DNA of 64,000 bases from Corynespora cassiicola. Taxonomy: Eukaryota; Ascomycota; Dothideomycetes; Pleosporales; Corynesporascaceae. Below the pieces are notes generated by a model. The model did no database searches and had not been told where the DNA came from. It saw only the letters and a program-made list of their open reading frames with translations. The stretch lies in contig JAEUWY010000004.1 in NCBI GenBank assembly GCA_022059125.1, positions 1,860,001 to 1,924,000 on the forward strand. Reading direction: 5' to 3'. Below, piece by piece: positions 33,593-44,760 of the stretch. The first letter of the stretch is position 1, and each line of letters starts with the position of its first letter. Made by a program: the position numbers and the translations under genes.

Positions 33593-34937
33593 ATGGCCCT
33601 CCAGTTCCTGGCCAACTCCAACGGCTGGCTGTCCTTCAACCACAGCACCCCGGTGCTCTACATAACCGCCGAGGACGAAGACTTTGACGTCGAGACGCTG
33701 CGCGCATGGCGCGACGAAGGCTTCATTGTCAAGTACATCCCTCTGGGCAAGGGCGGCAAGACGTACGTCAACACGCTGCACCATCTCGGCGACAACATGA
33801 GCATTGGGGAGCGCTATGCCATTGTAGGTGGGTGCGCATTGCCCGTCACATCGGCCCACGCCATTGTCCACGTCGGAGCTGGCTGACCACTGCTCCCAGC
33901 GTTCGGCGACGCCGCCGCCATCTGTCTTGATGTCTACTCGGAGCCCAAGACCTCCACCTCGAAGCTGTGCTCTCTAGTCGCCTACTACCCATCCTCCATA
34001 CCCGACCCTCGCCAGCGCCTTTCGTCCTCGTTCCGCGTGCTCGTCCACCTTGCCCAGGGCACCTCCCCCGAAGAGTCCACCGTCGGCGTTACACGCCGCC
34101 CTGAAGTCCTGGGCATACAGGGCAAGCGGAGGACCATCCAGAAGCGCATCACGCCTGGCATCGGCGCCGGAGGCCTTCAAAGCAAGATAGAGTATCCCGT
34201 GTACACGTACGAGGGCGTCGATCCGGGCTTTGCCGAGCACGATCTCGATGAATACGACGCCGTTGCCGATGCGCTGGCATGGAGCCGCAGCCTGAGCATG
34301 GTACGCCGTGGCTTCGGCGCAGAGGTCGACATCGAGCGGGCATGGGACGAGAATGAAGAGCGTGCGCGCGCCCCGACTACCATTGCGTCAGTTTCCGTCC
34401 GCTAACGGCAACGCAGACAAGTATCATAGCAAAAAGGTCGACCCGCTCATGCAAACCTTTGTGGCGCACCCCACACCATACGTCAACTACACCCCGACCA
34501 TGACTGGCGGCATTGGAGAGGCGGAATTGAAGCGCTTCTATAGAGACTACTTCCTGACATCCTCTCCGCCATCCTTCCACATGCGCCTCATTTCGCGGAC
34601 AATCGGCGTAGATCGCATTGTTGACGAGCTATACATCCAGTTCAAGCACACGTGCATCATGCCGTGGATATTGCCAGGCGTCAAGCCCACCAACAAAAAA
34701 GTAGAGGTCGTCATTGTCAGCATTGTCGGAATGCGCGCAGGCAAGGTGTGGCACGAAAGAGTCTATTGGGACCAGGCTAGCGTCCTATTCCAGATAGGCC
34801 TCATCGACCCAGACGAGGTGAATGAGGAGCAAAAAGAGAGCGGGCTCGAAATGCTACCCGTTAGCGGGAGCGAGGCGGCAAGGAAGATAATGGATGTGGA
34901 GTGTGAAGAGGGAAACGACATGATTGATGACTGGTAA
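33593..34937 (+). CDS. dienelactone-hydrolase-like N-terminus fused to SnoaL-like C-terminus
   Basis: Three exons, 33593-33827, 33900-34361 and 34417-34937, 405 residues. The N-terminal half (FLANSNGWLSFN, VLYITAEDEDFDVETL, VAFGDAAAICLDVY, SLVAYYPSSIPDP) resembles fungal proteins annotated as dienelactone hydrolase family. The C-terminal half (KVDPLMQTFVAHPTPYVNY, LKRFYRDYFLTSSPPSFHMR, DELYIQFKHTCIMPWILPGV, YWDQASVLFQIGLID) has the layout of a SnoaL/NTF2-like ester-cyclase-fold domain. No signal peptide. The nucleophile elbow position reads AFGDAAA, with no Ser or Cys in the usual G-x-S/C-x-G context, so hydrolase activity is doubtful. The protein ends in an acidic tail. Family call from memory, moderate certainty; the gene itself is secure. 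Confidence 0.75.
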
Positions 34938-35210
34938 ATTTTTGTTGTATTGCTGGAGACTTCGATACCTTTTCTTGAAGCGGGCAGATCCTCGGTAATT
35001 GTAATTTTTATTAATGACATGAGCCTTTTTCTTTTTGAGCTACTAGAGTTGGTTCGTTGAACCTCGAGTCCAGTGTGCCTACACTCCAGGCTGATTAATT
35101 GCGAATTTCATTTCCCACCGTACTACAGTTGCCTTTCATCACAATCTATCGACACGAATACCAAAAATGGCTGGATCTTGCACCTTTACCAGTTTTGTTT
35201 CGTCCAAGGC
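34938..35210. other. intergenic, 3' flank
   Basis: Short 3' flank of the preceding gene; nothing supported. Confidence 0.4.
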
Positions 35211-35690
35211 TCATCTTGGCTCATTCAGATAATAAGCAGCCACGCGCCGGATTGGCCAGGTCAAGATATCTACTAGCTTCAGAGTAAAGTTCTCTGTAGC
35301 ATTTTCTTGATCTTCCCTATACGGGTCAGGGGAAGACAACATCTGGCCATCCAAACATATCAGGACAGCCTCAGCCGTGCAAAACACCCTTCGAAAGCAC
35401 GGGCATGCATTTTGGTCCTCAAGCCAAAGGAGCAGACAACGTTGACCCATCACATGGCCGCAGGGCGCCAAGAAGGGACAGTGTGCCGTATCAGAGATAT
35501 TTCCAGAGACTCGGTGATGTAGTCCGATTTTGTTGAAATTAGCTGACCGGGGTTGAACATTATATGAAGATCCAATAAAATCTCCGGGAGGTTCACATCC
35601 ACTTGGGGGTGTCTGGTAACAACCCCGCCTTTGTGGGTGGGATTCTGTGGCTTTTGTGGAATGTACGCTAACAATAGATCAACCACCCAA
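35211..35690 (-). pseudogene. decayed RING-finger gene fragment
   Basis: On the minus strand one frame (35471 down to 35211) reads CPF-LAPCGHVMGQRCLLLWL and NACPCFRR, which is the second half of a RING domain (C-x-H...C...W...CPxC-like spacing). The first CxxC is incomplete and the Cys pair at the end is CPCF rather than CPxC. A better N-terminal continuation lies in a different frame (35686 to about 35450), implying a frameshift. No full-length protein can be read. The intact RING gene at 37503 has the same spacing, so this may be a dead relative. Confidence 0.4.
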
Positions 35691-37502
35691 ACAAAACTAT
35701 GAGTTACTCTGCCATTCCGATACTAGGGTACATGTACGTAGTGAACCATTTTGCCATTTACAAGTGGGCTGGTTTTTGCAGTGATACGAATCTGATTGGT
35801 AGTTACCGGCAATTGAATCTTGAGTCACCCTCTCTTTAAGGTGTTGAATACAAAATCGGGAAATCGTTTTTCACCTAGTGGTCACTTACTACTGTTTTTC
35901 CCGGATCCCCATTTGGTACTAAAACAATGCTCGATGACCCCACATTAGCCCTAGGCATGAACAGTAGGCCAGAAAGCCACCAATCGACAGATTGTCACAT
36001 GGACACCCAGGAGCATCACTATCACTTTACTCAGCTATAATCTCAAACAATTGGCTATGGAATAATCTGCGTCAGATTATCGCAAAAGAAAAACCACAAA
36101 GTGGCACCATCAGCGATTGTCGAGATCCTAGGGACGCCTAGCGCATAGAGCAAAAAGCTCCGCATGATGTCATTGGAATGGTGAGACGTCATGTACCTTG
36201 ACTCAGCAATACATACTATCCCGCCAACGTCAGAATGTAACTTCCACCAATCAATGATGCAATCAACGTTATCCAAGTCCATCCCGAAAAGCACGAGTAC
36301 CTCACCAGTTGCAATTGTGACGCCCTGATCGTCAAAGAAGATATAGCCATGATCGATATCAGGGGGTTGGAAGAGGTAAACACCCAGTGTGGGCCAAGTC
36401 ACAAGTTGGGTGCCATTCCGAACATTGACCGGGGTGATTATTGATATTTCGCTTGCATTGTGGGCCACACCATCCCATCCAAGCATCAAGACTAAAGTCG
36501 AATATCCCATGGGTGGACATATCATAGTCCTGAGAGCTCAGGCCTGTCTCCTCGTTAACATGACAGCAGCTGGCAACCCGGGTGCAACATCCTTTGTCGC
36601 AAGCGCGGCTAATCCGTAGGACCACCCGGGCCGAAAATGAACGGTCAAATGGCGTGTCAGGACTTGGATCAAGTATCCTCAAGCGAACTTTTTAATGTAA
36701 CGGAAACTCTGCGACCCAAGGGTGCAGCATTTGGACTGCAGGTGAGTTACAGGGGTTCGAGGCCAAGGAAAACCGTCAACCGATGAAAAGCCAAGTGGAA
36801 GAGATCAGCAGAGTTGAGGCAGTCTCGGGATGAAATGTATCGAACCGGGGCAAGGGATCCAGGCGATTTCCATGCTAGTCATTCAACTTGATATACTCCG
36901 GCCCTTGTAATATTCCTCTTTGAATAGCCGGACTATAGCGAATTGAAAAAACAAGGACAGTTAAAACCGTCCTTACGTTTTCATCTAGATGGTGTGGCTC
37001 TAGTGCTGTTGTTTGCAATGGTGTTTTCCGTGGAGAGTGACTCGAGAAAATTATGGAACCATGGTTTCAAGCCCCAACGATCTCAACCAGGAGGATTTTT
37101 TTTTTTAAAAAAAAAAAACTTGGGTAGAATCATGAGGGCCAACCGAACGAGTTCTTTGCTAATGCAGCTTCCACATTTCCACTGAAGTTTTAGAGCGCGG
37201 GTCATTAGATTGGTGTGATACTCTTCGGAAGGACTTCGTCGCCTCTTCGGACGTTCGGACTTGGTTGCCTTCTCGGAGAGAACCGAATATTGAGATCAAC
37301 TGGACCGTGCCAGTGCGACTAATTTTGGCAGCTGCAAAGCCGCCATGTATATCATTCAAGAGAATCTCCGCGATTTTGTTTGCTGTGAATGCTGGTGAGC
37401 AGTGCTTCATAGTGCGCGTCCAATACAAACGACATTCATTAAGCCACTTCACTCCGCAAACATTTTTTCCATTCTTGCCAATCACCCATATAATCCCACA
37501 CG
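35691..37502. other. gene-poor region
   Basis: About 1.8 kb. A 156-codon minus ORF at 36055-36525 is open but has no recognised features, and I do not call it a gene. A T11/A12 tract lies at 37096-37118. Confidence 0.35.
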
Positions 37503-38561
37503 ATGCCAGGATCAAGATACTGTTCGGGCTCTCCACGCGAAGTCGTGAGAAAACAACCTGGGGGCGCAATAACCATGGACGATTATCTCGATACCCAGCT
37601 CCTCCCCACCGAGGCCTGCATTGTCTGTACCGAAACTTTCAGCTCAACTCATCAGCCTGTAGCCCTCCGATGCAACCACATACTGGGCTACAGTTGCTTG
37701 AAGAAATGGATTCGCAGCGGGCACGGCAATACCAACGCATGCCCGTTCTGCCGGCAGGTCATATTCGAAACTCCAAAGAGTAGGGACACAAGCTTCGATC
37801 CACCTTCAATATGGAAAGCGTTGAACGAACAGCCTACCGAACGCCGATGTGCCTTCATGTCGGAACTATGGAAACGTCAGCAGACTCTGTGGACAAAGGA
37901 CCAGACCGGAAATTTCAGTGTCACCAGTCTTTTGAATGAAGTCGTTATACCCTCTCTAGCCAAAATTGGCAATGGAGAAAGTAATCCATTCACAGACTGC
38001 CGTGATCTGGTCTTTGCATCTTGGAGATCCCTCGGAAGGCCAAATGCTGCCCATGGACTTGCAGTCCCTCTCGTGAGGCTAGCAAGATTGATGTCACAGG
38101 CGTCGAGTATAATGCCAAAATGGCTGACCTCGGTCCAGCGCATGAATGTGTTGTTTTGGGAGGCCAATTCATGTTTCGGCCTGTCGGCGACTGCTCTCTC
38201 CTGGAGCCATCTTATCGAAGCGGCTCATCTCAATGTTCCCCGCTACTTCCCCTTACTGCACGTGTACACTGTCCTGGTGTCTCAGAACATAGTACACAAT
38301 CCGGAACCGCGAGAGTGGCCAAAGAAAAGACACGAGGTGATGAATTTGGTAGTGGACAGATGCGTGAAGCGGATAGGATGGAGATGGGAAGGAAAGCCGA
38401 GTAACGATTTCAAGGACATGCTCGTGTTTGTCTACGAAGAACTCCGCCGACATCAGCTAGGTGGGGGAAGATTGAGCCTGCGAGGTCGCGAAGGTGAGGA
38501 GAATGTCGTGAAAGGACTATGGGGGATGGCGGCTTGGACCTTGAGGAAGAATGCCGAGTAA
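37503..38561 (+). CDS. RING-type zinc-finger protein (putative E3 ubiquitin ligase)
   Basis: Single-exon gene of 352 codons. The RING domain is at residues about 38-80: CIVCTETF, then LRCNHILGYSCLKKWI and NACPFCRQV, i.e. CxxC...C-x-H...C...CPxC with the Trp of a typical E2-binding surface. The start at 37503 (MPGSRYCSGS) is favoured by the open frame; MDDYLDTQLLPTEAC at 37575 is a reasonable alternative. The C-terminal 260 residues are mostly helical-looking (PLVRLARLMSQASS, LLHVYTVLVSQNIV, RRHEVMNLVVDRCVKRIGW-like segments) and not recognised. Presumably a cytosolic ubiquitin ligase of an expanded fungal family; substrate unknown. Confidence 0.8.
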   Translation: MPGSRYCSGSPREVVRKQPGGAITMDDYLDTQLLPTEACIVCTETFSSTHQPVALRCNHILGYSCLKKWIRSGHGNTNACPFCRQVIFETPKSRDTSFDPPSIWKALNEQPTERRCAFMSELWKRQQTLWTKDQTGNFSVTSLLNEVVIPSLAKIGNGESNPFTDCRDLVFASWRSLGRPNAAHGLAVPLVRLARLMSQASSIMPKWLTSVQRMNVLFWEANSCFGLSATALSWSHLIEAAHLNVPRYFPLLHVYTVLVSQNIVHNPEPREWPKKRHEVMNLVVDRCVKRIGWRWEGKPSNDFKDMLVFVYEELRRHQLGGGRLSLRGREGEENVVKGLWGMAAWTLRKNAE

Positions 38562-38655
38562 GATGTGCAACTAAGAAGGCTGCCCCTTATATTAGAATAA
38601 TTTGCCATGCATCTCTCTGGTATATCCCATACGCTTGACGTTTATCTAATACATC

Positions 38656-39304
38656 TTACTTAATATCAGAGCTCTTGATCACTGTACCGAATGCGTCGGC
38701 CAATTCTGCCAGCGCAACCCGTGTTACTTCGTCACCGGTGACGTTAGGGATATCCCGATCGCCAATCGCATCCTCCACCAGGACAACGTCATACCCTTTT
38801 TGATCGCCGTCCCGGGCCGTTGTAGAGACGCAGACGTGAGCCATGTAGCCAACCAGCACAATCTTCTTGATGCCCCATTCTTTCAGCACATCATCGAGTG
38901 ACGTCCCAGCGAATGAGCTGGGGAAGTGTTTCCAGATAACTTCTTCTCCATCCTAGTATTGTCAGCAACCAAAATGCAGGGACCAGGTAGCCCTTGAAGT
39001 CACAGGATAGTAGCCTCACCTTTGGCTTCAAATCTTTGAACTCCTCGGCAAGTACCGTTCCCGGCGTAAATACTGGTGCGCCTTCCGGCACCTGGTGCAA
39101 GATGTGTACAATCTTTCCATTCCCCCTCCGGTATTTCTCCAACACATCTGCAATCACTTTTCCACTGCTTTCAGCGTTCGTTACGGTAAGCGCACCAGAT
39201 GCATATTCATTCTGCGCATCGATGATGATGAGAGCCGAGTCGCTTGGCGATGCAGTGCTAGGCGGAATGCCGACCAATTGACGAAAAGATTTAGCTGTTG
39301 CCAT
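38656..39304 (-). CDS. isochorismatase-like cysteine hydrolase
   Basis: Isochorismatase superfamily; members hydrolyse vinyl ethers, nicotinamide or other amides. Two minus-strand exons, 39304-39020 and 38952-38656, joined by a 67-bp intron (gtgagg...actag) so that FKDLKPK reads into [19 protein letters not shown]; 193 residues. Visible: [17 protein letters not shown] (catalytic Asp), [16 protein letters not shown], and [18 protein letters not shown] containing the nucleophilic Cys, followed by [13 protein letters not shown]. No signal peptide, so cytosolic. Its 3' end is about 95 bp from the convergent RING gene. Substrate cannot be inferred. Confidence 0.92.
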
Positions 39305-39841
39305 TGTATACTCGAGGAATGGCAAATACTCGAAAGAAAAAAAGTACAAGAAGAAACGTCCAAGCGACGAGGCAATGAGAATATAAGACAATGGCTTCGT
39401 TTAATGATGCAATAGCGAAAGAGGCAGTTGTATGCGCTCAACTATAAACGTTACTCATCATTGGAAATTCGCCATCTTGGCGGGTTCTGTACCCCGCTTT
39501 ATGCTAGTCGGCCCGATGTCTCGAAGGTAGCCCGCTGGCCCGCGGAGGAAGGCCTCGGTCCATGTCGAGACGAAAATTTGAGGAGCCGTAATGCTTCGAT
39601 ACCTCGTCGATAGAGCAACGCGATAAGACCTCGAAGACGGTTGATAAACATGCAGCACAATCTCAAACCCTAGCCCAAAGGGCCAAGGCGCCCGGCGCTA
39701 AAGGCCAATCTCTCAGGTTGGGAATATAGACCATATGACAAGTACCGTGAATGCTAAGGCGACTGAACGGTGGGAGCTAATGGGCGGCAGTGAGGTATGA
39801 TGGATATTATTCGATTTGGCACCGATCGCGGTGTATTTTCT
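39305..39841. other. intergenic region
   Basis: About 0.54 kb; no supported feature. Confidence 0.4.
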
Positions 39842-41158
39842 TCAAACTAGAGCCACCGGCGTTATGGCATCCTCGAATGCTGGCTTTCTATCAAATGCGC
39901 CAGGTCCAAACTTGGGCTCGGGAAGTTGGGGTGCTTTCTCTGCCTCGGGCTGCATCACGGAAACTGTCGTTAACGGTGCCCGCATAGACTCTGCAACGGA
40001 TTTTGTCAAGTCCTTCTCAGCTTCCATAGAGCCAAAGGTAAGCCAGTGAATGACTACCGCATCCCAGCATACTGTTGATGGGTTAGTTGACTCTCAATGA
40101 CTATCCATGAGAATAGAATGGCATACCATCAATAACACATATAGTAAGGCATATGAGGGCTAGTTCCCTTCCCTGTGTGATATAGAACTGCACCATGTTT
40201 GCGATTGTTGGTAACATGATCAGCATGCTCCCTATTAAGCTCTTCCACAGCAGGATCCTGATATTCCTCTGGACAGCAGTCTCGTTTCTTTCCCTCTCCG
40301 TTTGATTTTGCAAGGCGTTTGTTCGACGAAAAACGCCGGATATCGTACGGAAACCATGAAGTTTAACGACAGGACGGAGCAGCCAGAAGAAGACGGCCGT
40401 CAGAGCAATATCCACCAAGATATCAACTACCATGAAGGGTATCGATGCCCTTCCCGGTATGCCCATATGACAACGTCCATCTTCCTCTTCCATGTTGATG
40501 ATCGGACGTAGGTACGCGTTTATGGAAACGCCGGCAAAAGATGCAATCACCATGATCATGCATCCCCAGTACAACCAATCGCGGCTTCTGCGAACGAATG
40601 GCGCGCGAACGACGTGAACTCGCTCTACGAGGAAGATATATCTGTCATTGTAAGCTGATGCTCGTATTCATCGGAAGTTGCCCGCGACCTACATGGTGCC
40701 CTTGCTTGCGGTATAAAGTATAAGACAAATCCACGTAGCTGAAAAGCACAGATCATAATTGAACAATCCTTGACCTGTCAACATGACGGAGGAACATGTT
40801 ACAAAAGACATAACAAGGAAGTAAAGAAGGAGCACTAGAATCGACGTAATGTTGCGCTTCATCATTGCATTTCTTCGCAGTCTGCCGAAGCGGGATCCTG
40901 CGACAACGGTAAATTTACACGCCGTTTCAATGGGGGCGGATCCGCTCACTTACCCAGTAGTAACGACAGAACCATGATGCAGAATAGAGATAGGAGCGTA
41001 AAAACCGTACGATCTGTTGGAGGCTCCCCAGAGTATGTCGCACGCTTGCCGATTCGCGCGTTGAGGCTTGCATTGTGCGGGCGTTTAGCGGCTGGAGGAT
41101 GAGGCAAGGCATACACCCCAATAGTATGGATGAGCCAGATCCATATCATCGAGCCCAT
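39842..41158 (-). CDS. seven-helix integral membrane protein, unknown family
   Basis: Four minus-strand exons by splice consensus: 41158-40954, 40897-40693, 40641-40127 and 40071-39842, 384 residues. Seven hydrophobic segments follow in order: TVFTLLSLFCIMVLSLLLG, ITSILVLLLYFLVMSFVT, CFSATWICLILYTA, LYWGCMIMVIASFAGVSI, FMVVDILVDIALTAVFFWLL, LIGSMLIMLPTIANMVQF, and LICLTICVID reading across the last intron into VCWDAVVIHWLTF. The N-terminus (MGSMIWIWLIHTIGVYA) resembles a signal sequence. The cytosolic tail of about 60 residues (MEAEKDLTKSVAESM to FEDAITPVALV) is in the last exon. The topology resembles a GPCR-type fungal sensor, but I recognise no class motif. Start choice is tentative. Confidence 0.75.
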
Positions 41159-42448
41159 CCCATCTGTAGTAACATAAAATTAGATATATGGATTGCGCCG
41201 AGTATCAGCAATAAACTGTCAGAGTCGAGATAGAATGACGAGGCATGACGGGGCAGGACGGGTAGAAGCCCCAGCCAGTACATTCCAAGCCAGACCTGGG
41301 TCCTAAGGCGGAAACTTCTAGTTTGCATCTAATGCAATCTCAAGAAACCTAGATTTTGTGGTTCGACGCGGACGTTTTGATGGTGCGGTTTTGCCCCACC
41401 CAAGAGGACAGGCGGAGGCTTCTCCGACGAATCTCAAACCTCCAGGTCGCATCAATCTCCGAATACACTCATGATGGAAGCCGTTGGAAGGTGGCTTATA
41501 ACGCAATAGCCACCGCAAAGGTCGATATCTCACTTGTGGTCTGTGTCTTTGGCAAATCACAGGTGACAACCACGACGCCGAATGACATACTTGACCATAG
41601 ACGCTGCAGACGCCTTGCGCCTCATTTTCCCCCGATGATTACCCTTCACGGATGCCCCGACCGCCAGCTGTACTGTGACCTGTCGATCGACATCAGCCTC
41701 AAGCGTCGATGAGCAGCCAGTCACTCATCAGATTTTGGTCGCCACTGCTGAGACAATGGACTCAGACAGCTCTCGCCACTGGTCGTCGCATTCCGTAAAC
41801 GGTATAGATACCATTGATGGTCGCATTCCAGAATAGGTATAGGATCTCATGAATCTGTTTGACAGTTACGGGTTGGGCTCATTCCACCTAGGTAGAATTC
41901 GCTTCCGACTCACCGTCATAAAAATCGTTTGGTGCATTTCGTGATACAGTATGCCAGGAACATGTTTCACAACTCTAGCATCCAATGAAACTCTACAAAA
42001 TCCTGCCCTGGAAAGCCTTGTTTGATCATCGGAGACGTGTTTAGAAAAGTAGGCTTGGGATAGATCAAACTAAAAGTAGCTATAGCGTCGCCGTCATGTG
42101 TTGGACTTGCACCGGCTCTTAAAGTTGACGTTTTCGATTCCTTCAGCTCCTACATCATGTTTTATAATATACTCTTTGCTACATAAAGATATTATATAGT
42201 AATAGATATCTTCTTGTCCATGTTTGTGAATCCCCAGAGCCATTGCTACAGATCTACACTTCCGGTTGCCCTATGAGATATTTGGTATCTAGATGAGCAG
42301 CCTTTAAACCAGAAACTAGGTGAAAAAATTTGCATTCATATATGCGGAAACCGATGGTAGTGAGCTGCTAACATGTAGAGGTACTTTACAGATGCAAAAT
42401 ATCGTGATTTTCCCGCCGAATCCGAGTTTATCACTTACGCTAAGATTA
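41159..42448. other. intergenic region
   Basis: About 1.3 kb; AT-rich towards 42.2 kb. A 118-codon plus ORF at 41356-41712 has no family features. A CCTAGGTA octamer lies at 41887. Confidence 0.4.
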
Positions 42449-43924
42449 TCAGAGCTCATCTCTCGGCGGGCTTTTGGCGCTGAACGCCTCTCTCTTGACC
42501 ATACCAGCAAGTATATCGACTATGAGATCAGCCGCAACGACAGAAGTGGTTTCAGCTGCAGTGTCGTAGGGTGGGCTGACTTCCACGACGTCGGCACCTA
42601 CTATATTTAGGTCTTCAAGCCCTTTCAAGAACCTCTTCAGCTCCCGTGAAGTCCAACCCCCAGATTCCGGTGTTCCCGTTGCTGGTGCAATGCTTGGGTC
42701 CAATACTGCAATGAATGTTAGGTAATTATGCTGACAGTTACTTGGAATATGACCATACCATCAATATCAATCGAAAGATACACTGGAGTATCTCCGACGG
42801 CTTCCCTTACTTTGGAGACAATGCCCTTCACACCGATATCATCGATTTCTTGCGCTTCAATGATGGTGAATCCGACGACATCACGATCAATCTCATAATC
42901 GCGCGGACTCTGCTGGTGTAAGCTCGCTATCGACGCTATACAGGAATCGGGTCTGTACAAAAAGCTTTGTACGTAGTCCACCATGGACACTGGTGCCTTT
43001 GCTGATGCAACCTTCGCGGCTCGCATGCCAGAAGAAAGTGCCATGTGTAATGGCGGATTGGTTTGAAACGATACCGGTGTATCCCTCGTATGGGTCCCAC
43101 CTAGTGCATTTAGTATCCATTTCCAACATGATTCTCGTTTTACATACGTATCAAGGTGTGAATCAAGATGAATCACAGAGATAGGCCCGTACACGGTCTT
43201 GAGCGAACGGAGAATAGGCAAAACGATGGAATGATCCCCCCCTAGACTGATAATTCTTGGATGTTTCCATTGATCTTTTTGTATAGTCAGTTCCTGCCGT
43301 TCTAATGGCCATATAAGAGCTCATACTGTTTTCGGAAGTCTGGTGGTACAAAATCTGGCGGTATGCCTGTTCCATTTGCTTAAAAGCATGACTGGCATCG
43401 AAGGGAGTGATGGGAACATCACCACAATCGATCTTTCAAGTTAGGTGGTTACAATAATGAATTCTGGGTATATTCGACTCACAATTTCCAGGCCTTGTTC
43501 GTATGGATCTACTTCGAATACTGTGTTATAGCTCCTGCCCTTCTTCTCCCTGGACGATCCAGCGCGGATCCCTCGCGGACCAAACCTAGCACCAGGGCGA
43601 TATGAAGTAGAAGTATCATAAGGAAACCCAAGAATGGCGATATCGAGCGGCTATTTAGGGTCAAATTTAGAGCTGATAAACGAGCTTATGAACCCCCTCA
43701 CTTTATCGTGCGACGCTGACAGGCAGCGCTGCCATTCTAAATGAGCAAAAGTGACGGGCTGGGAGAAAGGAAGGTCCTTGTCAAGATCTTGGAGATTTAG
43801 CATGCTTAAATCGCAGCAGCTTGATGTAACCTTCCAGCATACCTTCAATTTCATACTCAAAACCCTCGCCAACATTCAGAGCTGAAGTAACAGCTAGAAA
43901 GCATGCGAAAATTCCTCGATACAT
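42449..43924 (-). CDS. agmatinase-like ureohydrolase with predicted signal peptide
   Basis: Mn2+-dependent ureohydrolase; agmatinases convert agmatine to putrescine and urea. Eight minus-strand exons: 43924-43843, 43787-43702, 43650-43483, 43432-43327, 43274-43148, 43100-42959, 42909-42759 and 42705-42449, 372 residues. The N-terminus [19 protein letters not shown] is a likely signal peptide, suggesting secretion. Core motifs are all intact: [47 protein letters not shown] (metal-binding D-x-H-x-D), HGTFF, and after the last intron [23 protein letters not shown] with the second metal site. The C-terminus is [19 protein letters not shown]. Intron density is high and every joint preserves frame, arguing the gene is functional. 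Confidence 0.88.
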
Positions 43925-44760
43925 TGCTGGCCTTCCTTATAGAATCTAGGGTTCCGGTTGATAGTCGAGGAGTGATGTACAGACTTAGGTAGCCCGAGGC
44001 GGATTGCGGGGTAATATATGAGCGAGAAGTGGGATCCTATCATTCAAGTCGTAAAAATGGGGGTCAACACTACTGAGATCCACAAAATCACTCTCCAGCT
44101 ACCTTTGTGCATTTCGACCAAAGAAACGCTCATTGATGCTGCAATTGACAATCACAGCTTGTTCCACACTTTTGAATAAGTCACAAAGTACTGATGCTGA
44201 TCTCTATCTTGCTGAGAAACACTGTGAAATTTGTGTGCTGTAAAGCAAGAACGTTTTTTCCTTGAATTCAATCAAGTATCCATACTCTGCTCTTTCTTCT
44301 GCCCAGTACTGGATGCTACGCTTGCTGAGTTTGGGTGTTTAGGTGAAGATAAGCCACTATATCATCAGCTACGTCACTAAACTAAACACAAGCAAGAAAG
44401 CGTCTTATCTTATCGCTCACAATCGTTAGGAGCGATCATTCAGGAACCTTGAAATATACCATTTAATTCATGATCCGTGCATTTTTTATGCCAGATGCAA
44501 TCGAATTTCTTCAATATGAAGTTCAGAAGCTAGGCCACCCTAGACGGGCCATCACCTTTGCAAGGCTTCCATGATCACGTGACATGATGCCTATCATCCA
44601 CTTGAGTGTCTCTGTCGGGCAATCTTCCGTTGCTTTTCCAGACCCGCAGATCATTTTTGCCAGGAGGCCCTCGACATTGGTCATCAGCTCCACGAGCTCG
44701 TCCCTCGGCTCGTGAAGGCTTTTACCCGGAAAATCGGTGTAAATCGTGTATTCAAATTGA
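43925..44760. other. intergenic region
   Basis: About 0.84 kb, AT-rich, upstream of the agmatinase; holds its promoter. Nothing else supported. Confidence 0.4.

Noticed and set aside
33044..33871. 275-codon minus ORF and matching plus ORFs at 32.9-33.5 kb
   Set aside because: GC-rich composition opens all frames; overlaps exon 1 of the gene at 33593 and shows no motifs.
36055..36525. 156-codon minus ORF
   Set aside because: Open frame with some plausible residues, but no recognised domain, no splice support and in a gene-poor stretch.
41356..41712. 118-codon plus ORF
   Set aside because: No motif, and it lies in the upstream flank of the seven-helix membrane gene.
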